In this document: positions 31,606 through 44,130 of the stretch, piece after piece | How positions within the stretch are numbered: the stretch's first letter is position 1 | Layout: each line of letters starts with the position of its first letter | Made by a program: the position numbers and the translations under genes | Notes under the pieces: model-generated | What the model was told of the DNA's origin: nothing | Databases searched by the model: none | Seen by the model: the letters and a program-made list of their open reading frames with translations, nothing else | Assembly: GCA_014871385.1 (NCBI GenBank) | Contig: CM026422.1 | Coordinates: forward strand, 10,354,896-10,418,895 | DNA from: Ceratodon purpureus | Lineage: Eukaryota > Streptophyta > Bryopsida > Pseudoditrichales > Ditrichaceae | Reading direction: 5' to 3' | Length of the DNA stretch: 64,000 nt

Positions 31606-32689
31606 TGCCATACATTTGGTTTTTATACCTTTGTGTTATGATCTTTTCATTGTTAAAGTTTGAAACTTTATATGCAAATTCCCAACTTTCTAGTGAATTT
31701 GGTCACTTATAGATTTGGTAACTCCATACAGTTGCATTGTCACCTTTAAAGCTACCACCACATTGAACGATTTCTTTTCCTTCTCAAAAATATCAATTAT
31801 CTTTAAGTAAAAATTACATTCACTACCTTATTATTAAAACATTATGGATATTTTTTTTTCTTTTGCCACTCTATAATCTACAAATGAAGAGATTTGATAG
31901 CTCATAGAATGGGTCACATAGATTGCTTATAGAATATTACACAAGGGAAATTAATGAAACAAATAAAGGCTCATAGAATGTCACACAACTCAAAACAACT
32001 TACTGCACAACAGTGATTTTAATTCACTACAGATCTGAATACATTCACAACACAAGAATGTAAATCATAGATTTTAAATTACCACAGATCTGAATACATT
32101 CACAGACAGTGAATTAATGAAGGAAATTGAGTCAAGCTAATGGCAGTTCTCTCAAACAATTACTTCAAAGTCTACTAAAAGTACCTTAAAGTACAAATCA
32201 ATTCAAAGTGAATGTTGAATTTTCAAATTTACAATACAAATGAAGTTAGCTGAATCAATAATCACCGCACCTCTCACAAGTGTCACCTGCAACCACAAAT
32301 AAAACACATCATACAAGTTAGACCACAATACTTATGTCGAACTGGAAAATATATACTAAAAATTCAACCCGCTCACACTCATGTTAACGAACTCGTACAC
32401 TCACCTCCAAGGACCTAGAAGGGGGTAATGTCAGGATCAATGGGAACAAAGTTAATGTCAAGAACAGTGGGAATAGGGTTGATAGGTCGGCTGCAAGAGC
32501 GGTTGGACGGTTGTGCAAGCAGATATATTAATTGCTGGCCTCTTAGATTACTATTTAAACACAATGAGTGCATTTTATTAAATTAATGAATTGGTCGTTG
32601 TAGTGTACGGTAAATAGACTAATCTATAAAGTGAGTACAAATTAAGTAAAATAACATGATTTCATTTTTTATGAATACCAATGTTGGTT
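31606..32689. other. Intergenic between coding relic and Helitron relic
   Basis: Mostly A/T-rich. A short direct repeat lies near 32020-32110 (CACTACAGATCTGAATACATTCACA and CACAGATCTGAATACATTCACA share about 20 bp). No gene is seen. If the Helitron is complete, part of this stretch may belong to it. Confidence 0.4.
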
Positions 32690-33853
32690 TGGTATGATCA
32701 TGATTCTATTGAAATCCATGCTCTGGGCCAATCTGCTCTTAATATATTGTTTTTTGTCTCTTAAGTCTGTTCTAACAAATATGAGACTTCTCATTGAGAC
32801 TAAGAAAATATATATTTTGCCGAGTGGCTCTTAGAAGTAAGGAATGGTAAACGTATTTTTATTGATGATGACACTAGTTAAACAACTACATACGTTTCTA
32901 AACATAAAAGAGAGTGTTTTGTTCCAATCTCCATAATATCAAACATTCAAAATATCGGCCATAATAACGACCAATATTTCACAGACTGCTTAAATTTATG
33001 CTACAATTGATGCCATAAACAAGGAGATTATTTCCATATTTCTTAGAGAAACTAAAACATATTTAAGTGCAGATTCAAGCGTCAATGAAGTAGGTGCAGA
33101 TAATGGAAATTTTTACCTTAAACAGTTCCTCAATACGTTAAATCCCTCTAGCCTTCTATTATCGAGAATAGAATTGAAGGTTGGATCGCCAATCATGCAT
33201 CTTTGTAAATTGTAAATTTTTCCCAAAACGGGGTTTTTATAATGAGACACGTCTAATTGTCACCCAAATGACGCATTACATCATACATGCACGACTACTG
33301 ATAGGTACTAATATTCAAAAGAAAACCATTTTACTATATATATAATTATAATTAAAAAAACTGCTTTTATTTTTTAGTAATTTAATTGCAAAAATATTCA
33401 TTGATATTTCAAATTATAAAATGTTGTAATCACTTTAGATGTCTTAAAAATTATTCTTCAATAGATCAAAATGCTGGACAACTTGAATGTATTCTGTTGA
33501 TTCCTCAATGGCTTGTGCCTCAGGTGAAGGAGGATATCAAAGGTCTGCCACAATGTCCGATTATTAACAAATATCATTAACCACAACGCCTACGAACTAC
33601 CCTTTGTATTCAAGCAACGTTGGTTTCCTGTAAAGTTGGCTTTTGTAATGACTATTAACAAGTCACAAGGACAATTAGTCAAACATGTAAGCATTGACTT
33701 TTGTATACTTTTTTTAGTCATGGCCAACTGTATGTAGCATTATCTAGAACCACTACTCCAGCCCAAACTAGAATATTACTATCTTAAAGCAATACTTTAT
33801 TTAAAAGTGAAAATGTGGTATACCCTGAAGTGCTTTTACTAGTGAATTTATAG
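32690..33853 (+). pseudogene. Helitron RepHel helicase relic (C-terminal part)
   Basis: Successive fragments on the plus strand follow the order of the Pif1-like helicase in plant Helitrons: LKSVLTNMRLLIET (about 32760), FAEWLLEVRNGKRIFI (about 32820), TIDAINKEIISIFLRE with TYLSADSSVNEVG, FLNTLN and LKVGSPIM (about 33000-33210), then [16 protein letters not shown] and [10 protein letters not shown] (about 33600-33690). After a frameshift come [12 protein letters not shown] (helicase motif VI, about 33715-33750) and ENVVYPEVLLL near the end (stop at 33851). Several stops and frameshifts break it. Helitron proteins catalyse rolling-circle transposition. A CTAG at 33913 after a weak CGTA/TACG hairpin could be the 3' terminus, but this is not well supported. 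Confidence 0.8.
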
Positions 33854-36149
33854 AAACAGTCATATTATCTATTTTGGTCAAGGCCTAAAGAAGGCTTACG
33901 TAGTTTTTACGACTAGTTTGTGTTGTGCAAAATAAACTCTATTTCTTCCAATATATGCATTGATTCCATTTAAAGACAATTTATTTATTTGATGAATTAA
34001 TTAACCACTTCATTTAAATTATTTTAAAAAATCTAAAAAAGTCACAATTCATCTTTCTATTATATAGGATTTTCTAATTTAATTTACACAAATTTCAAAA
34101 TTACAAAATAAATCCTTGAAAAAAAACACTATCTTTAAGAATATTTTTCATTTATTATATAGAATTGTAACACTCAACAAGAAAAAAAAATATGATGTCA
34201 AATTTACTTTGTTAAAATTTTCAAAAATAACAACAAATGGTTGTCACGATGGTTGTGTGATCCCATCTCATTACCAAGCCTACTCAGAGCTTTTGATATT
34301 TATTTTGAAATTTTTTATGTGCTAGTGGCCGACATGGGTCAATTTCCTAAAAGTGCTGCCACTTAGACTTCTTTGGGGGCAATGTCATTTGGACTTTTGC
34401 CCTTAGTGTAAAGGCCAAGAGGCTGGACTTTGGACATTTCAGAATTTTCATTGGTCCAAACCGACGGCCTCTCAAAGTTTGGACATAGTATGAACCAACC
34501 CTTATTTTGCTTATCTAATGTGAGGTCATTGGGTGTTTGACATACATGTGGGTAATGTGTGATTTCCGGGAGGTTATTTGTTTCCATGTGTAAGTGTTTC
34601 TGTGAAGTAAGGTCATGAGGTATTTGTGACATTCAGGAATCATGTTGAATTTGAGTTTCATCAATGGATGTCATGTTCTTTGAAAAACTACAGGGTTTGA
34701 AGTTTGTGTAGGTTCAGGGTTTGCATCCAAATAGATCAGTTGAGCATTTGTAGTGATATGCTAATTAATTCCAAAGACTTTGGTGTGCACTGTTGTTTAC
34801 ATTTGAAGTAAGACGTAGTTGCTTGACTGTCAAATGCTGAAAGGTGGTTGCAAATTTTGGACTCCCCTAGATTTATTGGAAGGAAACACTTACAGCTAAG
34901 GTAGACACACCCATATCCAACCAAGTCGCTCATAACTGATCACTAGACTTCTTCATTTCTGAGAAGCTTTGAATTCATTGAAGAGAAGTTTCAAATTCAA
35001 AATTTTGGGAGATCTAGAAGACAGTATCATGTATGATTGGTAGAAGGGAATATTATGGGAATATTTTGGTAGTAGCACCATGATCAAGTTTTGGTGTCAT
35101 GGTCGTAGGTTTTACATAAGCATATATCTTCACTATGTGTGATTCCAATTTTTACTTTAAATAATTATAATTATTTCAATATTGGGAATAAAATTACAAA
35201 ACTTTTTGCATTCAACAAAAACCTTATATTTGTACATATGAAAAATCCTCTTTGAATTATACACCTCAAATACATATGCTAAAATCCTTAAGTGATCGAT
35301 TTTAGGTGTGTCTATTTTAGAGTTTGAAGAATTGTTTAAATTAGTGGGTCATCGAAGCTTTTTTTAGCTATAGAAATCTGATTCCGCATTCTGATCAATT
35401 CAACCAATGGCTGATGAAGAGAGAAGCTGGACATTTAGAGCTCCGATTCATAAAACATGAAGATGCTATGGTCCTAGGGTCTTTCATTGACAAGCAATGG
35501 AGAATCATGCAACTTTTTTCAAATGGAAAGCACCTTGAAATTATTAGCTCGAGAAGAAATTGCTCAAGATTTTGTAGGTGCTCTTGTATCAATTAATAAC
35601 ATGTTGGCTGAGACATGTAGAACCTATTATGGAAGTTTCCAAGGATTGTGATATGGCAAAAGAAATTTACAATTTTGTCAATTGATGTTGATTCATTACA
35701 CATTATATGATAGAATTGACATTACCATTATTTTGCTTATTGTTTGGTAACTGTTTGTGACAAAAAGGGGATTTCTATCAAGAAGTAGACTAGCAAACTA
35801 ATTACGAGAATTTTTATTTATTTATTTTTTTTTTTTTTTGAAGCAGATTACAAGAATTTGATTCTGATATTGCAACTCATCCAGATCCAGCTGGGAATTT
35901 ACGTTCTCCCCATTTATACAACATCCATGGGAAATAATCATAAAAAAAGTGCATCATTTCTCAAGAAATCCTATTTCGAATGAGGGGAAACCATTTTACT
36001 CATATAGCCAAATTGGTAGTTTTATGCAAATCACATCTGTCGTCGTTGGTTTCAGTAGATGAAATTACTGCTCGTCATCAAATCTCATCCAGTTGGTCCA
36101 ATCTGGCCTGATCGTGTCCCATGACCGTGGTTGAGAAGTAGACCCTACG
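33854..36149. other. Intergenic, no gene recognised
   Basis: About 2.3 kb of mixed A/T-rich sequence, including a T-run at about 35820-35840. Short frames at 34363-34632 (minus) and 35414-35596 (plus) show no recognisable family. Confidence 0.4.
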
Positions 36150-36187
36150 GCCGTCCTAGCTCAGTTGGCAGAGCCGTCTGACTTTTC
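36150..36187 (+). pseudogene. tRNA-Lys 5' half
   Basis: GCCGTCCTAGCTCAGTTGGC followed by AGAGC is a well-formed acceptor 5' strand, A box and D arm. It is followed by GTCTGACTTTT, like a tRNA-Lys(UUU) anticodon arm, and then by unrelated sequence. Its acceptor strand is complementary to the 3' strand (GGATGGC) of the tRNA-like sequence 140 bp downstream. It is not a complete gene. Confidence 0.6.
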
Positions 36188-36321
36188 TCCCCCGTGAACG
36201 TTTGTGACGTTTGCCGCTCTAGTCCTGTTCTGCCGCTAGGTTGGGCCGCACGGCTGTTGCTTGTGGATGTTTCTCATCCGTTTGTAATGGTTTCGTTGCG
36301 TGTTAATTCATCCTAGATTCG

Positions 36322-36394
36322 GGTCTTTCAGCTTAGTTGGCAGAGCGCAAGGCTCTTAACCTTGTGGTCCAGGGTTTGAGCCCCTAGGATGGCG
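36322..36394 (+). tRNA. tRNA-Lys(CTT)-like sequence, probably a pseudogene
   Basis: This is a 73-nt cloverleaf-like sequence. The D arm is GCTTAGTTGGCAGAGC, the anticodon arm CAAGG-CTCTTAA-CCTTG has the CTT anticodon at 36355-36357, and the T arm is CAGGG-TTTGAGC-CCCTA. The acceptor 5' strand GGTCTTT pairs poorly with the 3' strand GGATGGC, and the A and B boxes each carry a substitution. Transcription as a working tRNA is doubtful. Confidence 0.55.
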
Positions 36395-36533
36395 ACGTGG
36401 CAGTCATTCATTGGCTGTTTTGTCGCGGTCCCAATAACAATTCACTCAGAGTGAGCGGTTACCAGAGCCCGCTTAGGTTTGAATTTTGAGATCCTGCTGA
36501 GCACGTCATTTTTTTGAGTTGGGTGACTTACTA

Positions 36534-36884
36534 GGGTTGATGTACCTAAAACCACCAGCATCCTCAGAACCAACCTGTAGGTCTCTCCATAACCGCTACA
36601 CTAGCATTATCAAAACACTCAATTCAAACTGACTAATCAAAACACTAAAAAAACTGGTGGTTTTGGGTCAGATCATAAGTGAAAATTAGTACCAACTAGG
36701 TGTGACAATGGAATAGTCTACATATCACTTTTCGGTCACAAAGTACTTTTGTATTTAGAAATTTGTATCTATTTCAGTATTGGGATAAAAAACAACTTTC
36801 CTACATAGAAAAATCATACCCAAAAAATAACCCTGAAAAAAAAGGCTCAAAATTCTTAAGTTGGCGGTTTAGGTACATCAACCC
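36534..36884. mobile_element. Candidate MITE with TA flanks (351 bp)
   Basis: GGGTTGATGTACCTAAAACC at 36534 is matched by its reverse complement GGTTTAGGTACATCAACCC ending at 36884, and TA flanks both sides. The interior is noncoding. TA target duplication would fit a Tc1/mariner-type (Stowaway-like) MITE, though the terminal bases are not the usual CTCCCT. Confidence 0.6.
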
Positions 36885-37844
36885 TAGGTCCCTAGTACTG
36901 AAAAGTACCCGGTGTCGCATCTGTTCCGTAACTTTCATGAAAATGTTCCGTAATCTTTCAATTTCAAGTTTTTGTATCGAAGGGGAAGTCGAGGGTGAAG
37001 ATAGGAAGTCACTCCCCCATGTCAAGAACTTAAATGGACATGTTAGAAACTCCCTCACTCTTATAGATAATTTATCTTTTCATTGCTCCAAACTCAAAAT
37101 TTCTTATGCACCCAATATTGTTTAAAAAACTTATAGTTTTAAATCTAATGGCAGTGGAAAAGGTGGAGTTATTCCATGTAATAGGTCAAAGTAGCTTGAC
37201 TCACATGTGACAAGAGAGAAGAGTAGAGAGATTAGTGAGACGTAAAGAAGATTCACATAATTATGGTTTCAAATGAACATAAGTTATTTCCGATTTGTAT
37301 ACATGGAGACCTCACTAGTGTAAACTATGCTCGCAATGACTAGAACATGTGTCCAGAAGCATGACCATTTTTGACCAAACCTCCATTGTACCCAAACTCC
37401 AACCTTCACGAACTCTGCACAAAACTCAACACCCAACTCCAAACCCCGACATACACTTCCCTCCTCGCCATTTCACTTAACTTCGCACCAAACCCAGACG
37501 ATCATTGTCACAGACACTGTGTAAACCTCAAGGAACAAACACCACCAAATACAACCACTATCTGATCCATCACTAAAACTACATGCTAAGCTCTCCCCAT
37601 CAAAACTGAAGTTGAAGACACTACTAACTCCTAATATAACACCACACGACCAACCTCACGTCCATCAACCCAACCCAAAATTCCAATCATCAACCATGAT
37701 TGCAGGGTTGAGACACATCATATGAGAAAGAGACAATTTCAAGAACACTCGCAGAATGTCAAGAACGTTTCCAAGTAGGTACCACTCCGGAATTTAGTCA
37801 AATAACCACAGTTTATTCCATGTGTAAAATGTCATGTGTTTATT
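36885..37844. other. Intergenic, no gene recognised
   Basis: It contains a C/A-rich stretch at 37370-37700 whose open frame has no recognisable family. No other structure is seen. Confidence 0.4.
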
Positions 37845-38092
37845 CAAAAACATTCAAATCATTCGCCCACAACTAATTATGATTAGGTAGAGCACTTAAC
37901 TTCTTCCATAATACCTTCATGCTGCATTCTCTGATTGGTTATATTTTTTTGCTCCATAATCTTTTATTCCAAATTAGTTGTGCTCTCTCTACTTCATCAA
38001 TTGTTATACTACTCCACTTGCTTATAATAAATATAGTCAATTAAAATTATAATCTTACTTTACTTCAGAGTATCCTATACTTTACATGTTTA
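37845..38092 (-). repeat. Dispersed inverted repeat, right copy (about 250 bp)
   Basis: Reverse complement of 28535-28790. The two copies are about 9 kb apart and enclose the TTAA element copy B, the Helitron relic and the tRNA-like pieces. Confidence 0.8.
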
Positions 38093-41000
38093 GAATGTCA
38101 TGCGCGGACAAACACACAAAAAACACCAACCTTCCTTATTATATGGATAATAATATCAATAAGACATAAAAGTTACAAGGAATAAAAAAATTTATTCCTA
38201 AAGTTGTCAACGAAATAATAAAATGTCAAAAATTGTAAGATCAAGGTTGTAAATTTGATATTTTAAAAATGACTGAATTTCAAGGATTTTTGGGTCCAAT
38301 CTTTAAAGACATTCAAGAACTGCCTCATTTGTGAGTGGTTTGAAAACTAGTCATGGCACTCCATCTCGGATTTTATACAGTACTCACCACACAGAAGAAC
38401 CTAAACCACTGATGATACCTTCAGTAGTACATGTTTTAATGGTCAGGCCTTTTTCCTCACTTGCCGTGTTAAAGGCTATGCACAGCTTTCTCAATCTGAG
38501 CAAGAGCTGTACAGTACAGCATCGTGAAGTCTTATGGAATCTCCGGAGTATGGCATGCAGGTAGTGTTGAGGGCTATCTGGATGAGACTTTCCTTTGTTG
38601 CTTGCTTGTTCCACCTCATCTGAGAAAGCTTTTCTCTATCTTTCAGAATGCAGCTTGGCAGACAAACAAGTTTCAGCAAATTCTTTCCAACACGTAACTT
38701 GTTCCATTGCCAACGTGATAGTTTCTCAAGAAGACCATGACGACATTCTAGACGAATATTACAGTATTCCAGAATCCATATAGTACATATTAGTTTGATA
38801 AGCTCAAATGATGGATAACTAAACAATGCAAATTCAGACACCCAGCAATGCAGTGCTAACCTAGTGGAAGAGTGATTGCTACGTATATGACAATTACCAA
38901 TTATGTAGGCAAATCTGAAAAAGCACAAGAGCCATATTACAAGCACAAATAAGCACAATCATAACTGCAGACACAAAACTGTGAATATCAATTGGTACGC
39001 ATAGTTCATCTCCATGTAAACCATAGATCATCTCGTTGATATGCAAATCTCCACTCTGAATTCAAAACCAACGATTAATAAAACTGATAACCTCGCGATC
39101 TTTGGGGCTCAAAACCAAGTTCCTAGATTGTCCGACAAGTTGGGTTTCATCGGCTTCGGCTCTTCATGAAAGTTTCATGTCAAGCCTCGCATTAGTTGGT
39201 TTCACAGGCTGCACAAAAATAGACAAGCGTCTTTAACCTGATCATAATCTTTCAGTTTTTATCAACCAGGTCGCATGATATTGGTTGGATTGATCGAATA
39301 CTCACCTGTAATGATGGGTAGAGGAATTCTCTAAAAACCAGGTCAATTAATGTGCTCAGACGGTCAAGAGTGGTTTCTAATTCAAACCGACTGATACCCC
39401 AGATAAAAACTCTAGTTCTAAGGATTTGGTATCAGCACTTCACATAAAAAAACATGTCCGCATTACATCATTCAACGCATTTAATCCTTCGGGTATTCCA
39501 GATCAAACCATATGAAAGTTTAGGGCGGGAACTCAAATTAACAAGGTGACTCTTTCTATATTTATGGTGTTTACCCTGGAAGAATTCGAAGTGTAACTAT
39601 ACAACTATCACTCGCTTGTGCTTGTGGTGATACACATCATTTTGTAGCCTGTTAGGTCATAGCTCATTTTACATCCATTTAGGTTCGGGCAATATTTCAA
39701 TCGAGCGTGTGAACTAGAAACCTCCCAACAAGCAGTTTTTTTACTGAAAGTGAAGGAAGCACTTCCATTGCTTTGTATGACTGAACAAGAGCAGCTAGTA
39801 TTTATCCATTTAACAACACATCTTGACATCAAATTGGCAAGATATTTTTAACAATTGTTTAAAGAATCCAATACCTTTAATTGCTAGTTAAGAAAACCAG
39901 TATTCCTTGTATGTATGCTTCATTCGCACACAAACCTCGTTCGATCATTTTGGATATGGTAATGAAATATTGTTACTGTAAACTTCCACCTCTTTTCTAT
40001 AATTAATGATAGAACAGGTGGACGTTTATAGTGACGGGATATCTTGTTACCTATCAACTTGTTCGTCTTTGCAAAAGATCTTGAGAAAAATGCTGAAGCT
40101 TGAATGTGCACATAACAGGTCATTATGTAAATAATAAAATCATCACGCATGTAGGAACAGCACATGCATGTGCTACGCATGGAAATTAAAATTAACTGTC
40201 ACCTTCACAAACTGGCATAACTACTGTCACGAACAGACGCGCACTACCACCAACATTTTTAGTGGAAAATGACCAAAATAAACACAGAGCAACTCTTCAC
40301 AGACAGCAACACGTTGAAGACAAGAACACCCCAACAATCCACCACCAATCTCCTCATTCAACCCTCTCATTCAATCAAAACCATTTGATCCACAAAAAGC
40401 CAATTAATCTTGCTTCAATTGTCAGTCACCCTCCTTTCTCTACAAAGTATTGAGCGATGGAGTATCCGCCTTAACAGAATTCAAACTTGATGCTCAAGCA
40501 GATTCTAACAACACCTTCTTAGTTCACTGCAGGAACTGGCTCACCTGCAAGAAAGCCTCATATTCATACCAACTTATTTCAAAAACAAGATCTACATGGT
40601 CTAGGCCAGGCGGTGAAGAACTGATACGCATCGACATTGAACGAAGTCATCTTCTCGATGTCTAGGGCTTAGCCTTGTAATGTTGGTTGTTTGAAGCATC
40701 GCTATTCTTCACATCTGCAATGTTCCCTGCTCTAATATTCAAAATTGCTATGAAACAAGTTAACCTATGTACAAGGTTTGCTATAGAACTCTTGAGGAAT
40801 GGCTAATCCATCAACTGTAACCAAGGCATTACCTGGAGTATATCAGACGTCGACCTTTGCTGCCAGCACCTTCGACAACCTAAATCACATAACCATCGAT
40901 CGCTTGATTCAAATCGGCATTCTAGTCGAGCGACTTTTTCAAACTTGCAATTTTCATTGACGAATTAGTCAGGCGCCATTTAGTCCCTCCATGTCTGCTG

Positions 41001-42900
41001 TATCACACATACCGTCGGACAAAGCTAGCTCTTTAGATAGAGGCCTTTCACTGAGCGAGATTTTGCCTCTCGCAGTGGCATTTGGCCTGGCATTGCTACC
41101 GTATCAGGTTTCTAAAGAGGAAAACATCCAGAACATAAACGAATTTGCAACATTATGCCTTGCATGAGAATTGTGTGAACTAGTACAAAGTTAGGCACGA
41201 GAACGGAGATTCTGCCCAAGAAACAGAAGGTTCTAAACACCATCTACAATGCAACGAATTCAACCGTCACAACGATGCAAGACCTAAACAAGATCCCTCA
41301 ATCCACTAATAATTTCACCTGATGACCATATTCGTTATTTTGAGACAATTTCAGAACTTTGAGACTTTTTGCTTACAATTTCAGCAATTGTTTTGAGAAA
41401 ATTTGAACTTTTTTTTACTTTCTAATTATAGATTATCCTTGACTCGAGGATAATCTTTCCATACATAGTAAAAAAGTTTCTCATAAATATAGAATCAATC
41501 AAGAAATCAATGAAGAATCTAAAGTCAAGCATTAAATTGACACTATGAAAAGTCTCCAATTCAACAAATAAGGTGTTCCTGATCAACCACTGACTTTTGT
41601 CCATCCTCGGGGGCTCACTCTTCATAAAAATTAAGGGGATAGGTGCAAACATGGGGTATTTTAAGGGGGGCTATTACTTAGTGCACATTGTTTTTTAAAG
41701 GGGCTATTATTATATAATTTTCTAATATGTGTTTTTAAAGTGGGGGCTATGGGTAAGTATAAGTGTTGGGTTAGGGCGTTTTATGGCACCCTATATTGCT
41801 TATAATAAGTATGTGATTTTTTTTTTGACCATTCCTAACACTGTGCTCTTACTACAAAGACAATTTTACATGGTTATTGAAAACATAACAACTATGGAGC
41901 GATGCTTTGGTCTAATGTTTCCTACAAGAATCAGAATTCCACAGCATCAACCAGAAAACAGAAACATCAGAGAAGAGAAGTTCAAAGTACTCCAAATACA
42001 TGGTTTAGTATCACAACAACAACAGCAGACGGCAATTTAAGATCAAATTCAAAGCTGACCGACACTCTTTACAAGACAACACACAAATACACCACTTCAT
42101 TGATTACTCCGAACTTAAGGTTTGGAAACAAAATTGACGCGTGCTACAAATTCAGTACTTCAATGTCTCGAAGTTGGAAAAACAAACCTAATATGGTTCC
42201 TGAAAAAAAAAAGTGTTCTTAAACACATCAAAAAACTAGAGGCTCTAAGTACTGTCTCAGAGCAAGCGATCCTCGCAGCCTCATTCCGAATGAACCTGAA
42301 ACATTAAGAACAGTCTTACATAAGAAACACGACCAACGAAACAATATTTGAAGGAAGGAATGGAAAAAAACAGACAGCAGCGATCAAATCAAAGGAAGCA
42401 GCAAGGGGGATGGAGCTTATGATACGCACTATGAGTATTGACTTCAAGAAATCATGGAGAAATACAACGAAGCAATGATCCAAAAACCATCTCAATCCTG
42501 AACGTGTCGACGCTTCTAGTTTACGGCTGCCAAGTCGCCTTCAAATTCTAACCTCTACAACCCAAAAACCACCCACATCACCGATGTTAGCATTGTGCAT
42601 AAATCCGCAATTGATCTACGTAGAAGCTGATACCCCTATATCACGGCATCCAAACGGTCCGAACCCTAAACTAAACCAGCAAATCTGTTTGAGCAGCATC
42701 GGACCGCAAATCCACAATCTCACTTGAATCGGCGTCGCACACCTTAAGGGCAAGAACCTACAACCTCCATCAAAGCACCAACATCGCACACAAAGCCCAC
42801 CCTAAGCACAACCATCCAGAATCACTAGCATCGCAGAAGACGGTAACTGGCAAAAAACGCCACGATCATCATAACTTCGCCAAACAAGAGTGGAACCCCA
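38093..42900. other. Long intergenic region without a confident gene
   Basis: No protein family was recognised in 4.8 kb. On the minus strand a frame at about 41095-40963 (ARPNATARGKISLSERPLSK and SDGMCDTADMEGLNGA) ends in a stop and follows CAG/TAG acceptor-like sites, so it could be the last exon of an unannotated minus-strand gene; confidence is low. A small perfect hairpin GATTATCCT/AGGATAATC lies at about 41431-41455. Confidence 0.35.
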
Positions 42901-42910
42901 AGAATTCAGA

Positions 42911-42963
42911 AAACCCTAACGCCGCCAATCAAAACCCACGGGCCCAGCCTCTTCTCAGCCCAG
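42911..42963 (-). promoter_or_regulatory. Telo-box plus site II-like promoter motifs
   Basis: On the minus strand the sequence reads GGCTGGGCTGAGAAG, then GGCTGGGCCCGTGGG, then GTTAGGGTTTTC. In plants, telo-boxes (AAACCCTAA) together with TGGGCC/TGGGCT site II elements mark promoters of ribosomal-protein, snoRNA and other growth genes. A transcript would run leftwards into 42900-42400, where no long ORF is visible. The strand and role are inferred. Confidence 0.35.
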
Positions 42964-43592
42964 CCGTTGATCTCATCTGTGATCCACGGTCCATGTTGAG
43001 GCATCTTCGACTTACAAGTCATCTAGAAGTGGCGGGTGATGAAACAGTTTGAAAAACTTGATTCACCATACCCTTGTTCTTTGAACAAAACGTGGCAATG
43101 TATGTACTTCATGATATCCATAATTTGTCATCATTTTTTTTAAAAGTGGGGGGTATATTATAATTATCTAAACTCAAATATGACCACATTACTTGCACAC
43201 TATTTTACTTATAATGCTCCACAACACTTTCTATGCCCTCTATGGTAGAAGTAAAAAAAATCTAATTTTTATTCTAAATGAATTTAAGGCACTCTATATT
43301 TGTTCTCACCTATATGTCTACTTTTTACGCCCAGTGACCCCCTGAGTGTCCATCGCATCGCCATTAAGCTTTAAAGCTTAGAGAACTACAAACAAGATCG
43401 ACAATACGACCATCACACAAAAGAAGACTTATACTATGCCTTGGGCAGCACATGAAGTCCATGTTGTGATATGATATAGTGTTGCCATGCGAGTAAGCAC
43501 TACTTCATGCTCCAAACCAAGATGTCATGAACACCTCATACAACCATCTAATCACAGTCTTCAACAATGGTTGACATCTAAGTTATGCTACT

Positions 43593-43804
43593 TGTTGGAA
43601 ATACCAGCTGCCGTTTCATCCATTGGATGAACTTGTTCTACCTAATGTTCATCCCTAGGATTGGACGTTCACGTTCTTAGTTACGTATCACAATTGGACA
43701 CATTGCATTGTATTAGTGGACCGTCACATGTATATATCAACATACAATTGAGTGCTCAAACACTTGAATTTATTATGATTTCATCGTCATAATCATGTTT
43801 AACA
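43593..43804 (+). repeat. Copia 5' LTR
   Basis: A 212-bp segment begins TGTTGGAAATACC and ends TTTAACA, the TG...CA form of LTRs, and directly abuts the primer-binding site. No second copy is present in the window to confirm the ends by comparison. Confidence 0.7.
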
Positions 43805-43816
43805 TGGTATCAGAGC
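43805..43816 (+). promoter_or_regulatory. Primer-binding site (initiator Met-tRNA type)
   Basis: TGGTATCAGAGC directly follows the LTR. This is the standard plant copia primer site, complementary to the 3' end of initiator tRNA-Met. Confidence 0.85.
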
Positions 43817-44130
43817 GTGTGATTCTTTTAGCATAGTTGGTCTCGGTAGCTACTGTATCTCTAGTGAGCTATGCTCGTAGTCTCTCTCTATTTTATGTGC
43901 TGAGGGCACAATCCTAGTCGAAAGTGAGCCATGCTCATAAGCTGAAGTAACTCTAATTAAGTCTAGATATACAAAGTCTATCAGTTTGAGAATTTCTCCG
44001 AGTGAGCTTTGCTCCTTGTCCCTTGCAACAGTAGAATTACAGAAAAGTAGAAAATCAGAATCATGTCAGAAGGTCACGGAAGTATGTCACTTAGAGAAAG
44101 AAGCAAACTTGTAGGAGTGAGCAACTAATA

